Source: Rhodospirillales bacterium (GTDB lineage Bacteria; Pseudomonadota; Alphaproteobacteria; Rhodospirillales_A; JACZKS01). From it: a DNA stretch of 45,575 nt. A program made the translations under genes and the position numbers. Under the pieces are notes generated by a model that worked only from the letters and a program-made list of their open reading frames with translations, was not told the DNA's origin and made no database searches. The DNA lies in the NCBI GenBank assembly GCA_018648445.1, contig JABGRG010000010.1, positions 1 to 45,575 on the forward strand, read 5' to 3'. Numbering within the stretch: the stretch's first letter is position 1; each line of letters starts with the position of its first letter. Positions 34,184 through 41,906 of the stretch are shown here, in pieces.

Positions 34184-35404
34184 CTAAATTCGGGCGTCTT
34201 TTGCCGTTAATAATGGCCGCAGGCTTACATTGAACAATGGCGTCGCCAAGCCGATAACAGCGTCGTCGGCATTCGAGTCCTCTATTTCCAAGGTTACGCG
34301 GCCATCGGCATATTCGGGCATTCGTGTAAAGAATGAGCGCACGCGCTCCGCCATCCCGGGACTGTGCGGAAAACACCCGGACAACACAATCTTGTCGGGG
34401 AAGAAGGCCTTGAACATGTTGTAAAGTGACAGCGTGAACAGGCGGGTGCCCCGTTCCACGCGTGTCAGGCCGGAAATATCGTGGGAGCGCATGAACTTTT
34501 CCACGGCACCGGGTTGATCGGGGATTTCGGGGAAATTCGCGCGAATTTCCGGCTGCAGCGCCCATAAAGCGGCATGGGCCTCAAGGCAACCCATTTGACC
34601 GCACAGGCATTTTTGACGGCTTTCCGGGTCGACCAGCCAATGTCCCAGATCGCCAAAACCGCCGATGGCCGAAGACAGTACAACGCCATTCTGCGCAAAC
34701 GCTGAACTGATGCCATAGCCCCAGACAACGTGGAGCACGCTTTGTGTTTGTTCGTCCGGGTGCCGTTGCATGCGTGCGCGAAGTTCGGCCTGACGTTTGC
34801 GCTCGATATGGATCTCCAGCCCGGTTCTTTCGGCCAGCCAATGGAAGTCCAATCCTGAAATGCGGGGCCAACGCGCCGCCGAAATCCACCTGAGCCCATT
34901 TTCATCGACGATTCCCGGCAGTGCGATACCGATCCCCGAAATTTTGCTTTCGTCGGGGCATTGCGAAAGAAGGTCGTCGACGATGCCGTCAAATGCTTCG
35001 GCGATGATTTCTCGTTCGGCGTCTTCCTCATTTACCGTGGTCGAGGATTGGGCCATCTCCTGTCCGTCGATATCGACGAGAACGCCGCGGATCGTCCGCG
35101 CGAGGATTTCTAGGGTGATGGTCGCGATTCGTTGCGGCAGATGGTTCAGGCTGACCTCGGGACGCCCCTTTCCGGTGGCCGGAACCTTTTGTCCCTCAAC
35201 GACCAGGCCGTCGGTTATCAGTTCGCCGACCATGGCCGAAACGGTGGCCGGGCGCAGCCCCAATTTCTGGTTCAAGGTTCGGCGCGTATGGGGCGCTTCC
35301 CCATTACCATCGCCGATGGCAAAAAAGATACGAGCCTTGGCAATATCGGTGCGCCGGGCCGCGCCGTCCGAGAAAATATCGTCGATATTAAACTGAATGC
35401 TCAT
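34184..35404 (-). CDS. ROK family transcriptional regulator
   Basis: A 406-residue repressor-type ROK protein. The N-terminal winged helix-turn-helix spans about residues 40-75 (LNQKLGLRPATVSAMVGELI). The sugar-kinase-like effector domain has GIGIALPGIVDENG and the zinc motif GHWLVDPESRQKCLCGQMGC. The nearby GGFGDLGH has Asp where sugar-binding members usually have Glu. ROK regulators mostly sense sugars; here the divergent neighbours are ureide genes, so a ureide-like effector is possible. Two 19-bp sites between the genes are candidate operators. Convergent with the HlyD gene, 8 bp apart. Confidence 0.88.
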   Translation of the reverse strand: MSIQFNIDDIFSDGAARRTDIAKARIFFAIGDGNGEAPHTRRTLNQKLGLRPATVSAMVGELITDGLVVEGQKVPATGKGRPEVSLNHLPQRIATITLEILARTIRGVLVDIDGQEMAQSSTTVNEEDAEREIIAEAFDGIVDDLLSQCPDESKISGIGIALPGIVDENGLRWISAARWPRISGLDFHWLAERTGLEIHIERKRQAELRARMQRHPDEQTQSVLHVVWGYGISSAFAQNGVVLSSAIGGFGDLGHWLVDPESRQKCLCGQMGCLEAHAALWALQPEIRANFPEIPDQPGAVEKFMRSHDISGLTRVERGTRLFTLSLYNMFKAFFPDKIVLSGCFPHSPGMAERVRSFFTRMPEYADGRVTLEIEDSNADDAVIGLATPLFNVSLRPLLTAKDARI

Positions 35405-35427
35405 GGCGTTTTTTTCATCTAACCATT

Positions 35428-35446
35428 TATTTCCGGCGAACGTAAA
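35428..35446. promoter_or_regulatory. Operator-like site 1 (ROK regulator candidate)
   Basis: A 19-bp element, TATTTCCG...CGTAAA, matches site 2 at 16 of 19 positions. Within it TTTCCG and CGTAAA form a near-inverted repeat around a 5-bp centre, as for ROK (NagC/Mlc-type) operators. It lies 23 bp from the ROK start and upstream of the allA -35. Confidence 0.55.
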
Positions 35447-35453
35447 AAAATGC

Positions 35454-35483
35454 TTGCGTAGTCCGATCTGCCGGTGTTATTAT
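35454..35483 (+). promoter_or_regulatory. Candidate promoter of the ureide operon
   Basis: TTGCGT (35454-35459) and TATTAT (35478-35483) are separated by 18 bp; the -10 matches consensus at five of six positions. Transcription would start near 35490, inside operator-like site 2, giving a 5-prime leader of about 75 nt before allA. Confidence 0.5.
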
Positions 35484-35499
35484 TTCCGCCAATCGTAAA
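35481..35499. promoter_or_regulatory. Operator-like site 2 (ROK regulator candidate)
   Basis: The second copy of the 19-bp element, TATTTCCG...CGTAAA. It covers the -10 end and predicted start of transcription for allA, the right place for repression. The two sites are exactly 53 bp apart, five helical turns, which would favour cooperative binding or looping. Confidence 0.55.
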
Positions 35500-35565
35500 T
35501 ATGTCCATCAAAGAATTTAATACAGAGACATTGCCGGGTTGGGTTTGGGGAGAAGAGCCAGCGTC

Positions 35566-36063
35566 ATGTCATTAAATTGGGAACCATTGAGCCGCGAGAA
35601 TTTCGCAAATTTCGGCGACGTGATTGAAGTCGGCGCCGGAACGCGGGTATTGATTAACGACGGAACGACCGTGCGCCACGACGATCTGGCGAATGTCGAC
35701 GTCGCACAGGACGGCGGTCGTCCGGTGGTCAGCATTTTCGAGAGCAGCCCCTTCGACTTTCCTCTGCAAATCACCATGCTGGAACGCCACCCCAAGGGAA
35801 GTCAGGCGTTCATTCCGCTGGATGATCATCCCTATTTCGTCGTCGTCGCTCCGAGGGGCGAAAGTGTCAGCCCCGAGGATATGAAGATCTTTCTCGCCAC
35901 CGGGAAACAAGGTGTTAATTACCCGAAGGGAATTTGGCATCACCCGGTCATCGTCATGAACCCCATGAACTTTCTGGTGATCGACCGCAGCGAGGCCGAA
36001 ACCAATTGCGATCTTTTTCATTTTCCGAAATCCGGCGACCCGTTGGTCCTGGAACGTCCCTAG
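35566..36063 (+). CDS. allA: Ureidoglycolate lyase (AllA)
   Basis: A 165-residue cupin-fold enzyme that splits (S)-ureidoglycolate into glyoxylate and urea, the last step of one allantoin route. The family core is unmistakable: LERHPKGSQAFIPLDDHPYF, VVVAP, and GVNYPKGIWHHPVI. The frame is open to 35539, but the ATG at 35566 begins the family N-terminus (LNWEPLSRENFANFGDVIE) and has GGGGAGAAG about 11 nt before it. First gene of the rightward ureide operon, 22 nt before allE. Confidence 0.93.
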   Translation: MSLNWEPLSRENFANFGDVIEVGAGTRVLINDGTTVRHDDLANVDVAQDGGRPVVSIFESSPFDFPLQITMLERHPKGSQAFIPLDDHPYFVVVAPRGESVSPEDMKIFLATGKQGVNYPKGIWHHPVIVMNPMNFLVIDRSEAETNCDLFHFPKSGDPLVLERP

Positions 36064-36084
36064 TTCGATATAAAGGAGAGACAA

Positions 36085-36855
36085 GTGCCGTATCCCAAAG
36101 GGTTTCTTGAAAGCCGCGCCGTCATCAAGCCCGGTATCTATACCGTGATTCCGCCGGAAGGCAGGGTCATCAACTCCATTCCCGGTTTCGAGGGATGCCG
36201 CCTGACGATCATCGCTTCGCCCAAACACGGCGCCAGCTTCGTGCAGTACATGGGTACGGTCGAGCCGGGCGGGAAAACGACGACCCCGTTCGTCGACGCT
36301 CCGGGCGTCGAATCGTTCCTTTTTGTCATGGACGGCGACGGCGAACTTCGGGTTTCCGTCGGGGGACAAACGGAAAACCTGAAGGCTGGCGGGTATGCTT
36401 TTGCGCCGCCGGATGACGGAATCGAATTTGAAAACACCTCGAAGGCGCCGGTCCGCGTTCTTCTTTACAAGCAGCGCTTCGTTCCGTTGGGCGACCTGAA
36501 ACCCTGGATCGTGTTTGGCGACATCAACAAGATCGATGAGAACATTTACGACAGCATGGAAAATGTTTTCCTGCGTGATTTGTTGCCCAACGATCTTGCC
36601 TTTGACATGAACATGCACACCCTGAAATTCCTGCCCGACGGCTGCCATCCGTTCGTGGAAACCCACGTTCAGGAACACGGCGCCTATGTGCTGGGCGGGC
36701 AGGGAATATATCTGCTGGGCGAAGACTGGCTGCAGTTGAAGAAGGAAGACTTCGTCTGGTTCGGTCCCTTTACCCAGCAGGGCACCTACACCACGGGGCG
36801 CGAGCCGTTCTGGTACATCTACAGCAAGGATATGAACCGGGACGCCGAGATTTAG
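36085..36855 (+). CDS. allE: (S)-ureidoglycine aminohydrolase (AllE/YlbA)
   Basis: A 256-residue double-cupin enzyme that removes ammonia from (S)-ureidoglycine to give (S)-ureidoglycolate, the substrate of AllA. The manganese site of the C-terminal cupin is visible as the E-x-H-x3-H pattern in VETHVQEHGAYVLGGQG. The N-terminal residues LESRAVIKPGIYTVIPPEG are typical of the family. It starts with GTG at 36085 behind a strong AAGGAGA site. AllE followed by AllA activity avoids the spontaneous loss of ureidoglycine. Same strand and operon as allA. Confidence 0.93.
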   Translation: MPYPKGFLESRAVIKPGIYTVIPPEGRVINSIPGFEGCRLTIIASPKHGASFVQYMGTVEPGGKTTTPFVDAPGVESFLFVMDGDGELRVSVGGQTENLKAGGYAFAPPDDGIEFENTSKAPVRVLLYKQRFVPLGDLKPWIVFGDINKIDENIYDSMENVFLRDLLPNDLAFDMNMHTLKFLPDGCHPFVETHVQEHGAYVLGGQGIYLLGEDWLQLKKEDFVWFGPFTQQGTYTTGREPFWYIYSKDMNRDAEI

Positions 36856-36897
36856 TTGCCCGGAATTGATAGCCGTTGGAATAGAAGGAAAAGAGTT

Positions 36898-37923
36898 ATG
36901 GCTTTGACCGCAGGTTTTGGTCCCCGTGATATTTGCAAACAGATCGAACGTACCGGTATTAAGGGCCGGAACCTGATCTTCATTGATGATTATTCGCAAG
37001 AAGAATTGGCGAACATCTTCAAAACCGCCGAGATGCTGGAGCCCTATTACCGCAACCGCATTCCGCTCTTGGAAGGCAAGGTTCTGTGCACCCAGTTCTT
37101 CCAGCCCAGCACCCGCACGCGGTTCAGCCACGAAACGGCGATGTTCCGCCTGGGCGGCAACGTCATCACCGAATCGAACCCGCTGGTAAGTTCGTCGGCG
37201 GCGAAAGGTGAGTCCCTGTCTGACGCGCTGATTGTCACGTCGGAATATGCCGACGTCATCGTGTTGCGCCATCCCGACGACGCCGTTGCCGATGAAGTCG
37301 CTGCGCTGGCCGGCAAGACCGTTCCGATCATCAGCGGCGGTTATGGCAACGTCACCCATCCGACCCAGGGCCTGCTCGACATGTACACGGCCTACCGCGC
37401 ATTCGGCGGCGATTTCACTAAAATGACAGTGATGATCGCCACGCCGGATCTGTCGCGGGCGCGTTCGGGGCAGTCCTTCGGCCTTGGTCTGGCCCGCATG
37501 GGCGCCAAGATCATCTATGCCGGCACCACGGGCCTGGAAACGCCCGACGTGATCCGCGACAAGCTGAAAGCCATGAACGCCAACTTCACCGAGGTCAACG
37601 ATCTGACCATCGCCCAGCACGAAGAAATGATCGCCGATGAAGGCGTCGATTACGTGTACCTGCCGGGCTGCTCGGTCAAGAAGGGCGATCCGGGACGCGA
37701 CGAGTTCCTGAAAAAGATGGCCGAGTTCTACTTCACTCTGGACGGTCTTCAGAAGATCGAGAAGAAAACCGGCAAGGTCGTCGGCATCACCCATTCGTTG
37801 CCGCGCAATGCAGGCGAGTTCGACTTCGCCATCGATGAAAGCCAGCATCAGCTGTACTTCAAGTCGATCGGTTTCTCGGTCGCGTTGCGTATGTCGCTGT
37901 TGGCCAACATCTGCGGCGCCTAG
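36898..37923 (+). CDS. Aspartate/ornithine carbamoyltransferase family protein, ureide-associated
   Basis: A 341-residue transcarbamylase related to aspartate carbamoyltransferase. The carbamoyl-phosphate site has QPSTRTRFSHETA and THPTQGLLDMYT; the 80s-loop Lys is in AAKGESLSDAL. The second-substrate end is changed: HPLPR is ITHSLPRNAGEFD, and the loop GCSVKKGDPGRDEF differs from PyrB and ArgF. It sits between allE and carbamate kinase, so it probably runs backwards, phosphorolysing a carbamoylated C2 compound (ureidoglycine or oxalurate) to carbamoyl phosphate. A ureidoglycine carbamoyltransferase has been proposed in the literature. Start ATG 36898 follows AGAAGGAAAAG. Confidence 0.8.
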   Translation: MALTAGFGPRDICKQIERTGIKGRNLIFIDDYSQEELANIFKTAEMLEPYYRNRIPLLEGKVLCTQFFQPSTRTRFSHETAMFRLGGNVITESNPLVSSSAAKGESLSDALIVTSEYADVIVLRHPDDAVADEVAALAGKTVPIISGGYGNVTHPTQGLLDMYTAYRAFGGDFTKMTVMIATPDLSRARSGQSFGLGLARMGAKIIYAGTTGLETPDVIRDKLKAMNANFTEVNDLTIAQHEEMIADEGVDYVYLPGCSVKKGDPGRDEFLKKMAEFYFTLDGLQKIEKKTGKVVGITHSLPRNAGEFDFAIDESQHQLYFKSIGFSVALRMSLLANICGA

Positions 37924-37932
37924 GGCAATCCG

Positions 37933-38937
37933 ATGGCGAACAAGCCGAAAATCCACGTCATTGGCACCGGAGGCACGATCTCCGGTGCCGGTGATACGGC
38001 GACCGCGGGGGCTTATAAGTCGGGCAGCGTCGATGCCGCCCAACTGATAGCGGCGGTTGACGGTCTGGACGCGTTGGCTGATGTCAGCGCCGAGACCATG
38101 TTCGCAACGGGCTCCGAAAATCTGGGTCCGGTCCAGTGGCGCGAGTTGGCGCGCAGGATCGAGGAATTGACGGCGTCGGACGACGTGGATGGCGTTGTCG
38201 TTACCCACGGAACCGATACCCTTGAGGAAGCTGCGTTTTTCCTCGATCTGGTGTGTCGTCCGAAGAAACCGGTGGCGTTGACCGCCGCCATGCGTCCGGC
38301 CACGGCGCTTAGCGCCGATGGTCCCGCAAATCTATTTCAAGCAGCCCTAAGTGTTACCTCCCCACTTTTCCAGGGCGACGGTGTCGTTGTGGTCATGAAT
38401 GGCCAGGTCATCGCTGGATGGCAGGCGATCAAGACCGACTCCGTCGCCCTGGAGTCTTTTTGCTCCTATCCCGGCGGGCCGGTGGGGCGTGTGGTTGGTG
38501 AAAAAACAGTGGTTGTCGGCGGACATAAGGCGTCGCCCCTTGCTGGAAGGTTCCACGGCATTTTGGATGCCGATGACGATCTGCCGGTTGTGGATATTGT
38601 CGCGTTGCGGGGCGGCTGTGGCGACCGTCCGCTTTCAAACGCGAATACAAGCGATTGCAAGGGGCTGGTGATTGCCGGTTTCGGGGCGGGAACGATGCCC
38701 GAACCCCTTGCCGCCAAGGCTATCGAAACGGCCGGTTCGGGAACCGTGGTTGTCGTTTCCTCGCGGGTGGGACGGGTTATGGTTTCGTCTCATTCGACGA
38801 CGACCGACGCCAAGGACGGGATTATCCCGTCCGGTTTCCTCAATTCCCAAAAATCAGCGGTTCTTTTGTCTCTGGCGTTGATGACGGGCCTCGATGGCTC
38901 GGAAATCGCCGGAATGTTTGAGCATTTTTCAGGCTGA
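37933..38937 (+). CDS. Type-II-like asparaginase, cytoplasmic, ureide-associated
   Basis: A 334-residue asparaginase/glutaminase-fold amidohydrolase without a signal peptide. All catalytic positions of AnsB are kept: Thr in GTGGTISG, Tyr in AGAYKSGSV, Thr-Asp in THGTDTLEE, and Lys in the IKTDSVALESF segment. Length is typical. It lies 9 nt after the carbamoyltransferase and 21 nt before carbamate kinase, so it is part of the operon. Plain asparagine use would not explain this place; it may release ammonia from a pathway amide such as oxamate. That substrate is a guess. Confidence 0.85.
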   Translation: MANKPKIHVIGTGGTISGAGDTATAGAYKSGSVDAAQLIAAVDGLDALADVSAETMFATGSENLGPVQWRELARRIEELTASDDVDGVVVTHGTDTLEEAAFFLDLVCRPKKPVALTAAMRPATALSADGPANLFQAALSVTSPLFQGDGVVVVMNGQVIAGWQAIKTDSVALESFCSYPGGPVGRVVGEKTVVVGGHKASPLAGRFHGILDADDDLPVVDIVALRGGCGDRPLSNANTSDCKGLVIAGFGAGTMPEPLAAKAIETAGSGTVVVVSSRVGRVMVSSHSTTTDAKDGIIPSGFLNSQKSAVLLSLALMTGLDGSEIAGMFEHFSG

Positions 38938-38958
38938 TCTCGATAAGGAGTATTTGTC

Positions 38959-39924
38959 GTGGCCGCAAAACGTGAAATTCCCAAGCGCATTATCATCGCT
39001 ATCGGCGGAAATGCGATCCACCCGGCGGGCATCAAGGGCACGTCGGAAGAGCAGGTGTCGATCGCCGGAGATACGGCGCGTGCCTTGCTGCCGTTGCTGG
39101 AGCTGGACAACGAGCTGATTGTCACTCACGGAAACGGTCCGGGCGTCGGCAAGGTGCTGATGCGTCAGGCGCTGGCGCGTGACAAGGTCGTTCCCATGTC
39201 GTTGGATATCTGCGTCGCCAATACTCAGGGCGCCACGGCGTATCTTCTGGTTCAGGCGTTTGAGAACGCGCTGCGCGAGATCGGAAATCCGCGCCACGTG
39301 GTTGGCCTGGTGACCCAGGTTGAGGTCGATCCTAACGATCCCGGCTTCACCAATCCGACCAAGCCGGTTGGCTATTTCTACACTGAAGAAGACGCCAAGG
39401 GCCTTGCCGAACAGATGGGATGGACCATGCGTGAAGATGCCGGTCGCGGTTGGCGCATGGTCGTCGCCTCGCCTGTACCGACACATGTTTGCGACATTTC
39501 GCTTGTCGAGGCCTTGGCCAGTCGCGGTACCGTGGTGATTGCCGGCGGCGGCGGCGGGGTACCGGTTGTGCGCGACTCGCGCGGTGTTCGCCATGGCGTC
39601 GAAGCCGTAATCGACAAGGATCTGACGACAGCCCACATGGCCAAGATATTGGGCGTCGAGGATATCATGATTTTGACGGCTGTCTCGAAAGTGGCGATCA
39701 ATTTCGGCAAGCCCGACCAGCGCGAGCTGGACGAGATCACCGTTTCCGAGGCCCGCGAATACCTGGACGCCGGTCATTTCCCGGCGGGAAGTATGGGCCC
39801 GAAGATCGAGGCCGCAATCCGCTTTATCGAAGGCGGCGGAAAGCGTGCTGTTATCGGCCACCTCGACGAAGCTCTTCCCGCATTGCGCGGCGAAACCGGC
39901 ACCCATATCGTGCCCGACGCGTAG
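38959..39924 (+). CDS. arcC: Carbamate kinase (ArcC/AllK type)
   Basis: A 321-residue amino-acid-kinase-fold enzyme that makes ATP from carbamoyl phosphate and ADP, releasing CO2 and ammonia. Motifs: IIIAIGGNAIHPAG at the N-terminus, VTHGNGPGVGKVL, and the C-terminal PAGSMGPKIEAAIRFIEGGG. It starts with GTG at 38959 behind AAGGAG. In E. coli the allantoin pathway ends with a carbamate kinase (AllK); the same role fits here, using carbamoyl phosphate from the transferase two genes upstream. No arginine deiminase genes are nearby. Confidence 0.92.
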   Translation: MAAKREIPKRIIIAIGGNAIHPAGIKGTSEEQVSIAGDTARALLPLLELDNELIVTHGNGPGVGKVLMRQALARDKVVPMSLDICVANTQGATAYLLVQAFENALREIGNPRHVVGLVTQVEVDPNDPGFTNPTKPVGYFYTEEDAKGLAEQMGWTMREDAGRGWRMVVASPVPTHVCDISLVEALASRGTVVIAGGGGGVPVVRDSRGVRHGVEAVIDKDLTTAHMAKILGVEDIMILTAVSKVAINFGKPDQRELDEITVSEAREYLDAGHFPAGSMGPKIEAAIRFIEGGGKRAVIGHLDEALPALRGETGTHIVPDA

Positions 39925-39932
39925 TCGATAAT

Positions 39933-39999
39933 GGGGGGACGCGGATGATTTCCGCCCCTATAATTGTGCTCTTGGCCACTTTGAAATGGTCTGAACCAT
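39933..39999 (+). promoter_or_regulatory. Hairpin, TATAAT box and palindrome before the TRAP genes
   Basis: The 108-bp gap holds three elements. First is a hairpin with a GCGGA/TCCGC stem (39941-39955) extended by G/C pairs. Next is a perfect TATAAT (39959-39964) without a clear -35. Last is TGGT-CTGA-ACCA (39987-39998), resembling GntR-family operators though with a 4-bp centre. Either the transporter has its own promoter or expression is adjusted here. Confidence 0.3.
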
Positions 40000-40032
40000 C
40001 CAAACATATCTTTTCTGGAAAACTGCAGGAAA

Positions 40033-40554
40033 ATGGCTATGAAAAAACACGCCGATTCCGCTCACGCGATAAGTATGAAGGTCAACTGGATCATTGAGCG
40101 CATCTGCGTATCTTTGATGGTCCTGCTGGTTTTCGATGTCTGGCTGGGCATCATGGCTCGTTATGCGTTGCCGTGGCAGTTGACGTTCACCGAGGAACTG
40201 GCCCGCTATTTGATGATCTGGATGGCGCTGCTGGCGGTTTCCAGTGGCATTGCGCACCGCGAGCATATCGGCGTCGAGTTCGTTTTCACGCGTTTCCCGC
40301 GCCCCATGCAGCGTTGGCTGGCCCTGATGTTTGACCTGATCGCCTTCGCCTTCTTTGCCTTTATCTTTATTTACGGCATCGATTTCGTCGAGCGTGGGTT
40401 CGGTCGTTTCACCATGATTTTCGGGGTTCCCAAGGGCTACCCCTACATCGGTGTGCCGCTGGCGGCCGGCTTCGCCTGCATCCAGCTGGCCCTGGTTGCC
40501 GTGCGCGACTTTATCCATTTCTCGCATTCTTCAAGCGTTGGTGAGGAGGCCTGA
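40033..40554 (+). CDS. dctQ: TRAP transporter small permease (DctQ)
   Basis: A 173-residue inner-membrane protein with four hydrophobic helices. The DctQ signature WQLTFTEELARYLMIWMALL is present, followed by the GIAHREHIGVEF loop. It forms the small subunit that holds the large permease DctM; its stop at 40554 is 1 nt before the dctM start, so translation is coupled. It lies 108 bp after carbamate kinase on the same strand, and the transporter is inferred to import the operon's substrate. Confidence 0.92.
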   Translation: MAMKKHADSAHAISMKVNWIIERICVSLMVLLVFDVWLGIMARYALPWQLTFTEELARYLMIWMALLAVSSGIAHREHIGVEFVFTRFPRPMQRWLALMFDLIAFAFFAFIFIYGIDFVERGFGRFTMIFGVPKGYPYIGVPLAAGFACIQLALVAVRDFIHFSHSSSVGEEA

Positions 40555-40555
40555 T

Positions 40556-41839
40556 ATGGTTTTCGTAGCAGTTACGTTTTTCGGTCTTCTCACCATCGGC
40601 ATGCCGGTCGGTTTTGTGTTGGGTGTCGCGGGCGTCGTTGGCATCTTCGACATGGGCGGCGGACGTTTTCTGGCCATGGTTCCGGATCGCTTCTTCGCCG
40701 GACTTGATCTGTTCCCGTTCCTTGCCATGCCGTTCTTTATTCTGGCTGGCGAGATCATGAACCGGTCGGGCATCACCACCAATCTGGTGAAGCTGGCAGA
40801 CGCTCTGGTTGGTTGGCTGCGCGGTGGCATGGCCCATTCCAACATGGTCGCGTCCGTGTTGTTTGCTGGCATTACCGGTTCGGCCACCGCCGACACGGCG
40901 GCCTTCGGCAACACCTTGGTTCCGGCCATGGTGAAAAACGGATATTCGCGGCCCATGGCCTGCGCCGTTACCGTGGCGGGTTCCATCATCGGCCCGACCA
41001 TTCCGCCCTCGACCCTGGCCGTCATCTACGGCTCGATCATGGGCGTGTCCATCGCCGGTTTGTTTGCCGCAGGCATCCTTCCCGGATTGCTGATCTGCGG
41101 CGTCTGCATGGCGCTGATTGCGATCAACGGGAAGCGCTGGAATTTCCCGGAAGCGGATCAGAAATTCAGCGTCAAAAGAGTCGGCATCGCCTTTAAGGAA
41201 AGCTTTCTGGCGGCGATCCTTCCGGTCTTTATCATCGGTTCGATCCTGTTCGGGTTTGCCACGCCGACAGAGGCCGCAGCCATTGCGGTGGCCTACGCCC
41301 TGGTTGTAGGCGGTATCATTTACCGGGGGCTGACCTGGACCGACATGTACGAGATGCTGGTTCGCACGACGCGCATTACCGGCATCATTTTCGTCATCAT
41401 CGCATCGGCCACCATTTTGGGCTGGTGGATGACCTTTAACCAAATTCCGCAGGCCATTGCGTCGGGGTTCCTGGCTGTTTCCAGCAATCCCAAGGTGATC
41501 ATCGGCATGATCTTGATTCTGTTGTTGTTCATCGGTCTGTTCATGGACATCAATGCCACGCTGATCATTTTGGCGCCCGTGCTGGCGCCGTTGACGGTGA
41601 CCATCGGCATGAACCCGGTTCACGCCGGTATCGTATTTATTCTGTGCTTGAACATCTCTTTGATGACGCCGCCGGTGGGGGCTTGCCTGTTTGTCCTTGC
41701 GTCTGTAACAGGCGAAAAAATCGAAGAGATAACCAAGGCCCTGTGGCCGTTCATTCTGGCAGAATTTCTGGTTCTCATCCTGGTCGCGTACTGGGAGGGG
41801 ATGACCCTGGCCATTCCGAAATTCTTCGGGTTCTATTAG
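40556..41839 (+). CDS. dctM: TRAP transporter large permease (DctM)
   Basis: A 427-residue inner-membrane protein with about twelve hydrophobic segments that carries the substrate using a sodium or proton gradient. Family features are LDLFPFLAMPFFILAGEIMN, the FAGITGSATADTAAFGNTL loop, and IIGPTIPPSTLAVIYGS. The open frame extends back to 40451, but the ATG at 40556 has a GAGGAGG site and begins the family N-terminus. It is followed after 67 bp by the binding-protein gene. Confidence 0.93.
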   Translation: MVFVAVTFFGLLTIGMPVGFVLGVAGVVGIFDMGGGRFLAMVPDRFFAGLDLFPFLAMPFFILAGEIMNRSGITTNLVKLADALVGWLRGGMAHSNMVASVLFAGITGSATADTAAFGNTLVPAMVKNGYSRPMACAVTVAGSIIGPTIPPSTLAVIYGSIMGVSIAGLFAAGILPGLLICGVCMALIAINGKRWNFPEADQKFSVKRVGIAFKESFLAAILPVFIIGSILFGFATPTEAAAIAVAYALVVGGIIYRGLTWTDMYEMLVRTTRITGIIFVIIASATILGWWMTFNQIPQAIASGFLAVSSNPKVIIGMILILLLFIGLFMDINATLIILAPVLAPLTVTIGMNPVHAGIVFILCLNISLMTPPVGACLFVLASVTGEKIEEITKALWPFILAEFLVLILVAYWEGMTLAIPKFFGFY

Positions 41840-41864
41840 GTGGCTTGGGTTCTGTGCGAGAGGG

Positions 41865-41879
41865 GTCCCATAGTGGGAC
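41865..41879 (+). other. Intercistronic hairpin between dctM and dctP
   Basis: GTCCCA-TAG-TGGGAC, a perfect 6-bp stem, lies in the 67-bp gap and has no T-tail. It is probably an mRNA processing or stabilising element that raises binding-protein output rather than a terminator. The dctP start at 41907 follows AGGAGAGG. Confidence 0.5.
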
Positions 41880-41906
41880 AATGAGGGAAACATAGGAGAG
41901 GTACTA

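Noticed and set aside
35572..38208. Very long open frame (878 codons) on the minus strand across allA, allE and the carbamoyltransferase
   Set aside because: It is the mirror of three well-recognised genes in GC-rich DNA; its translation is Asp/Arg/His-rich without domain patterns.
38959..39924. Carbamate kinase as part of an arginine deiminase pathway
   Set aside because: No arcA or arcB-type ornithine enzyme or arginine/ornithine antiporter is present; neighbours are ureide genes.
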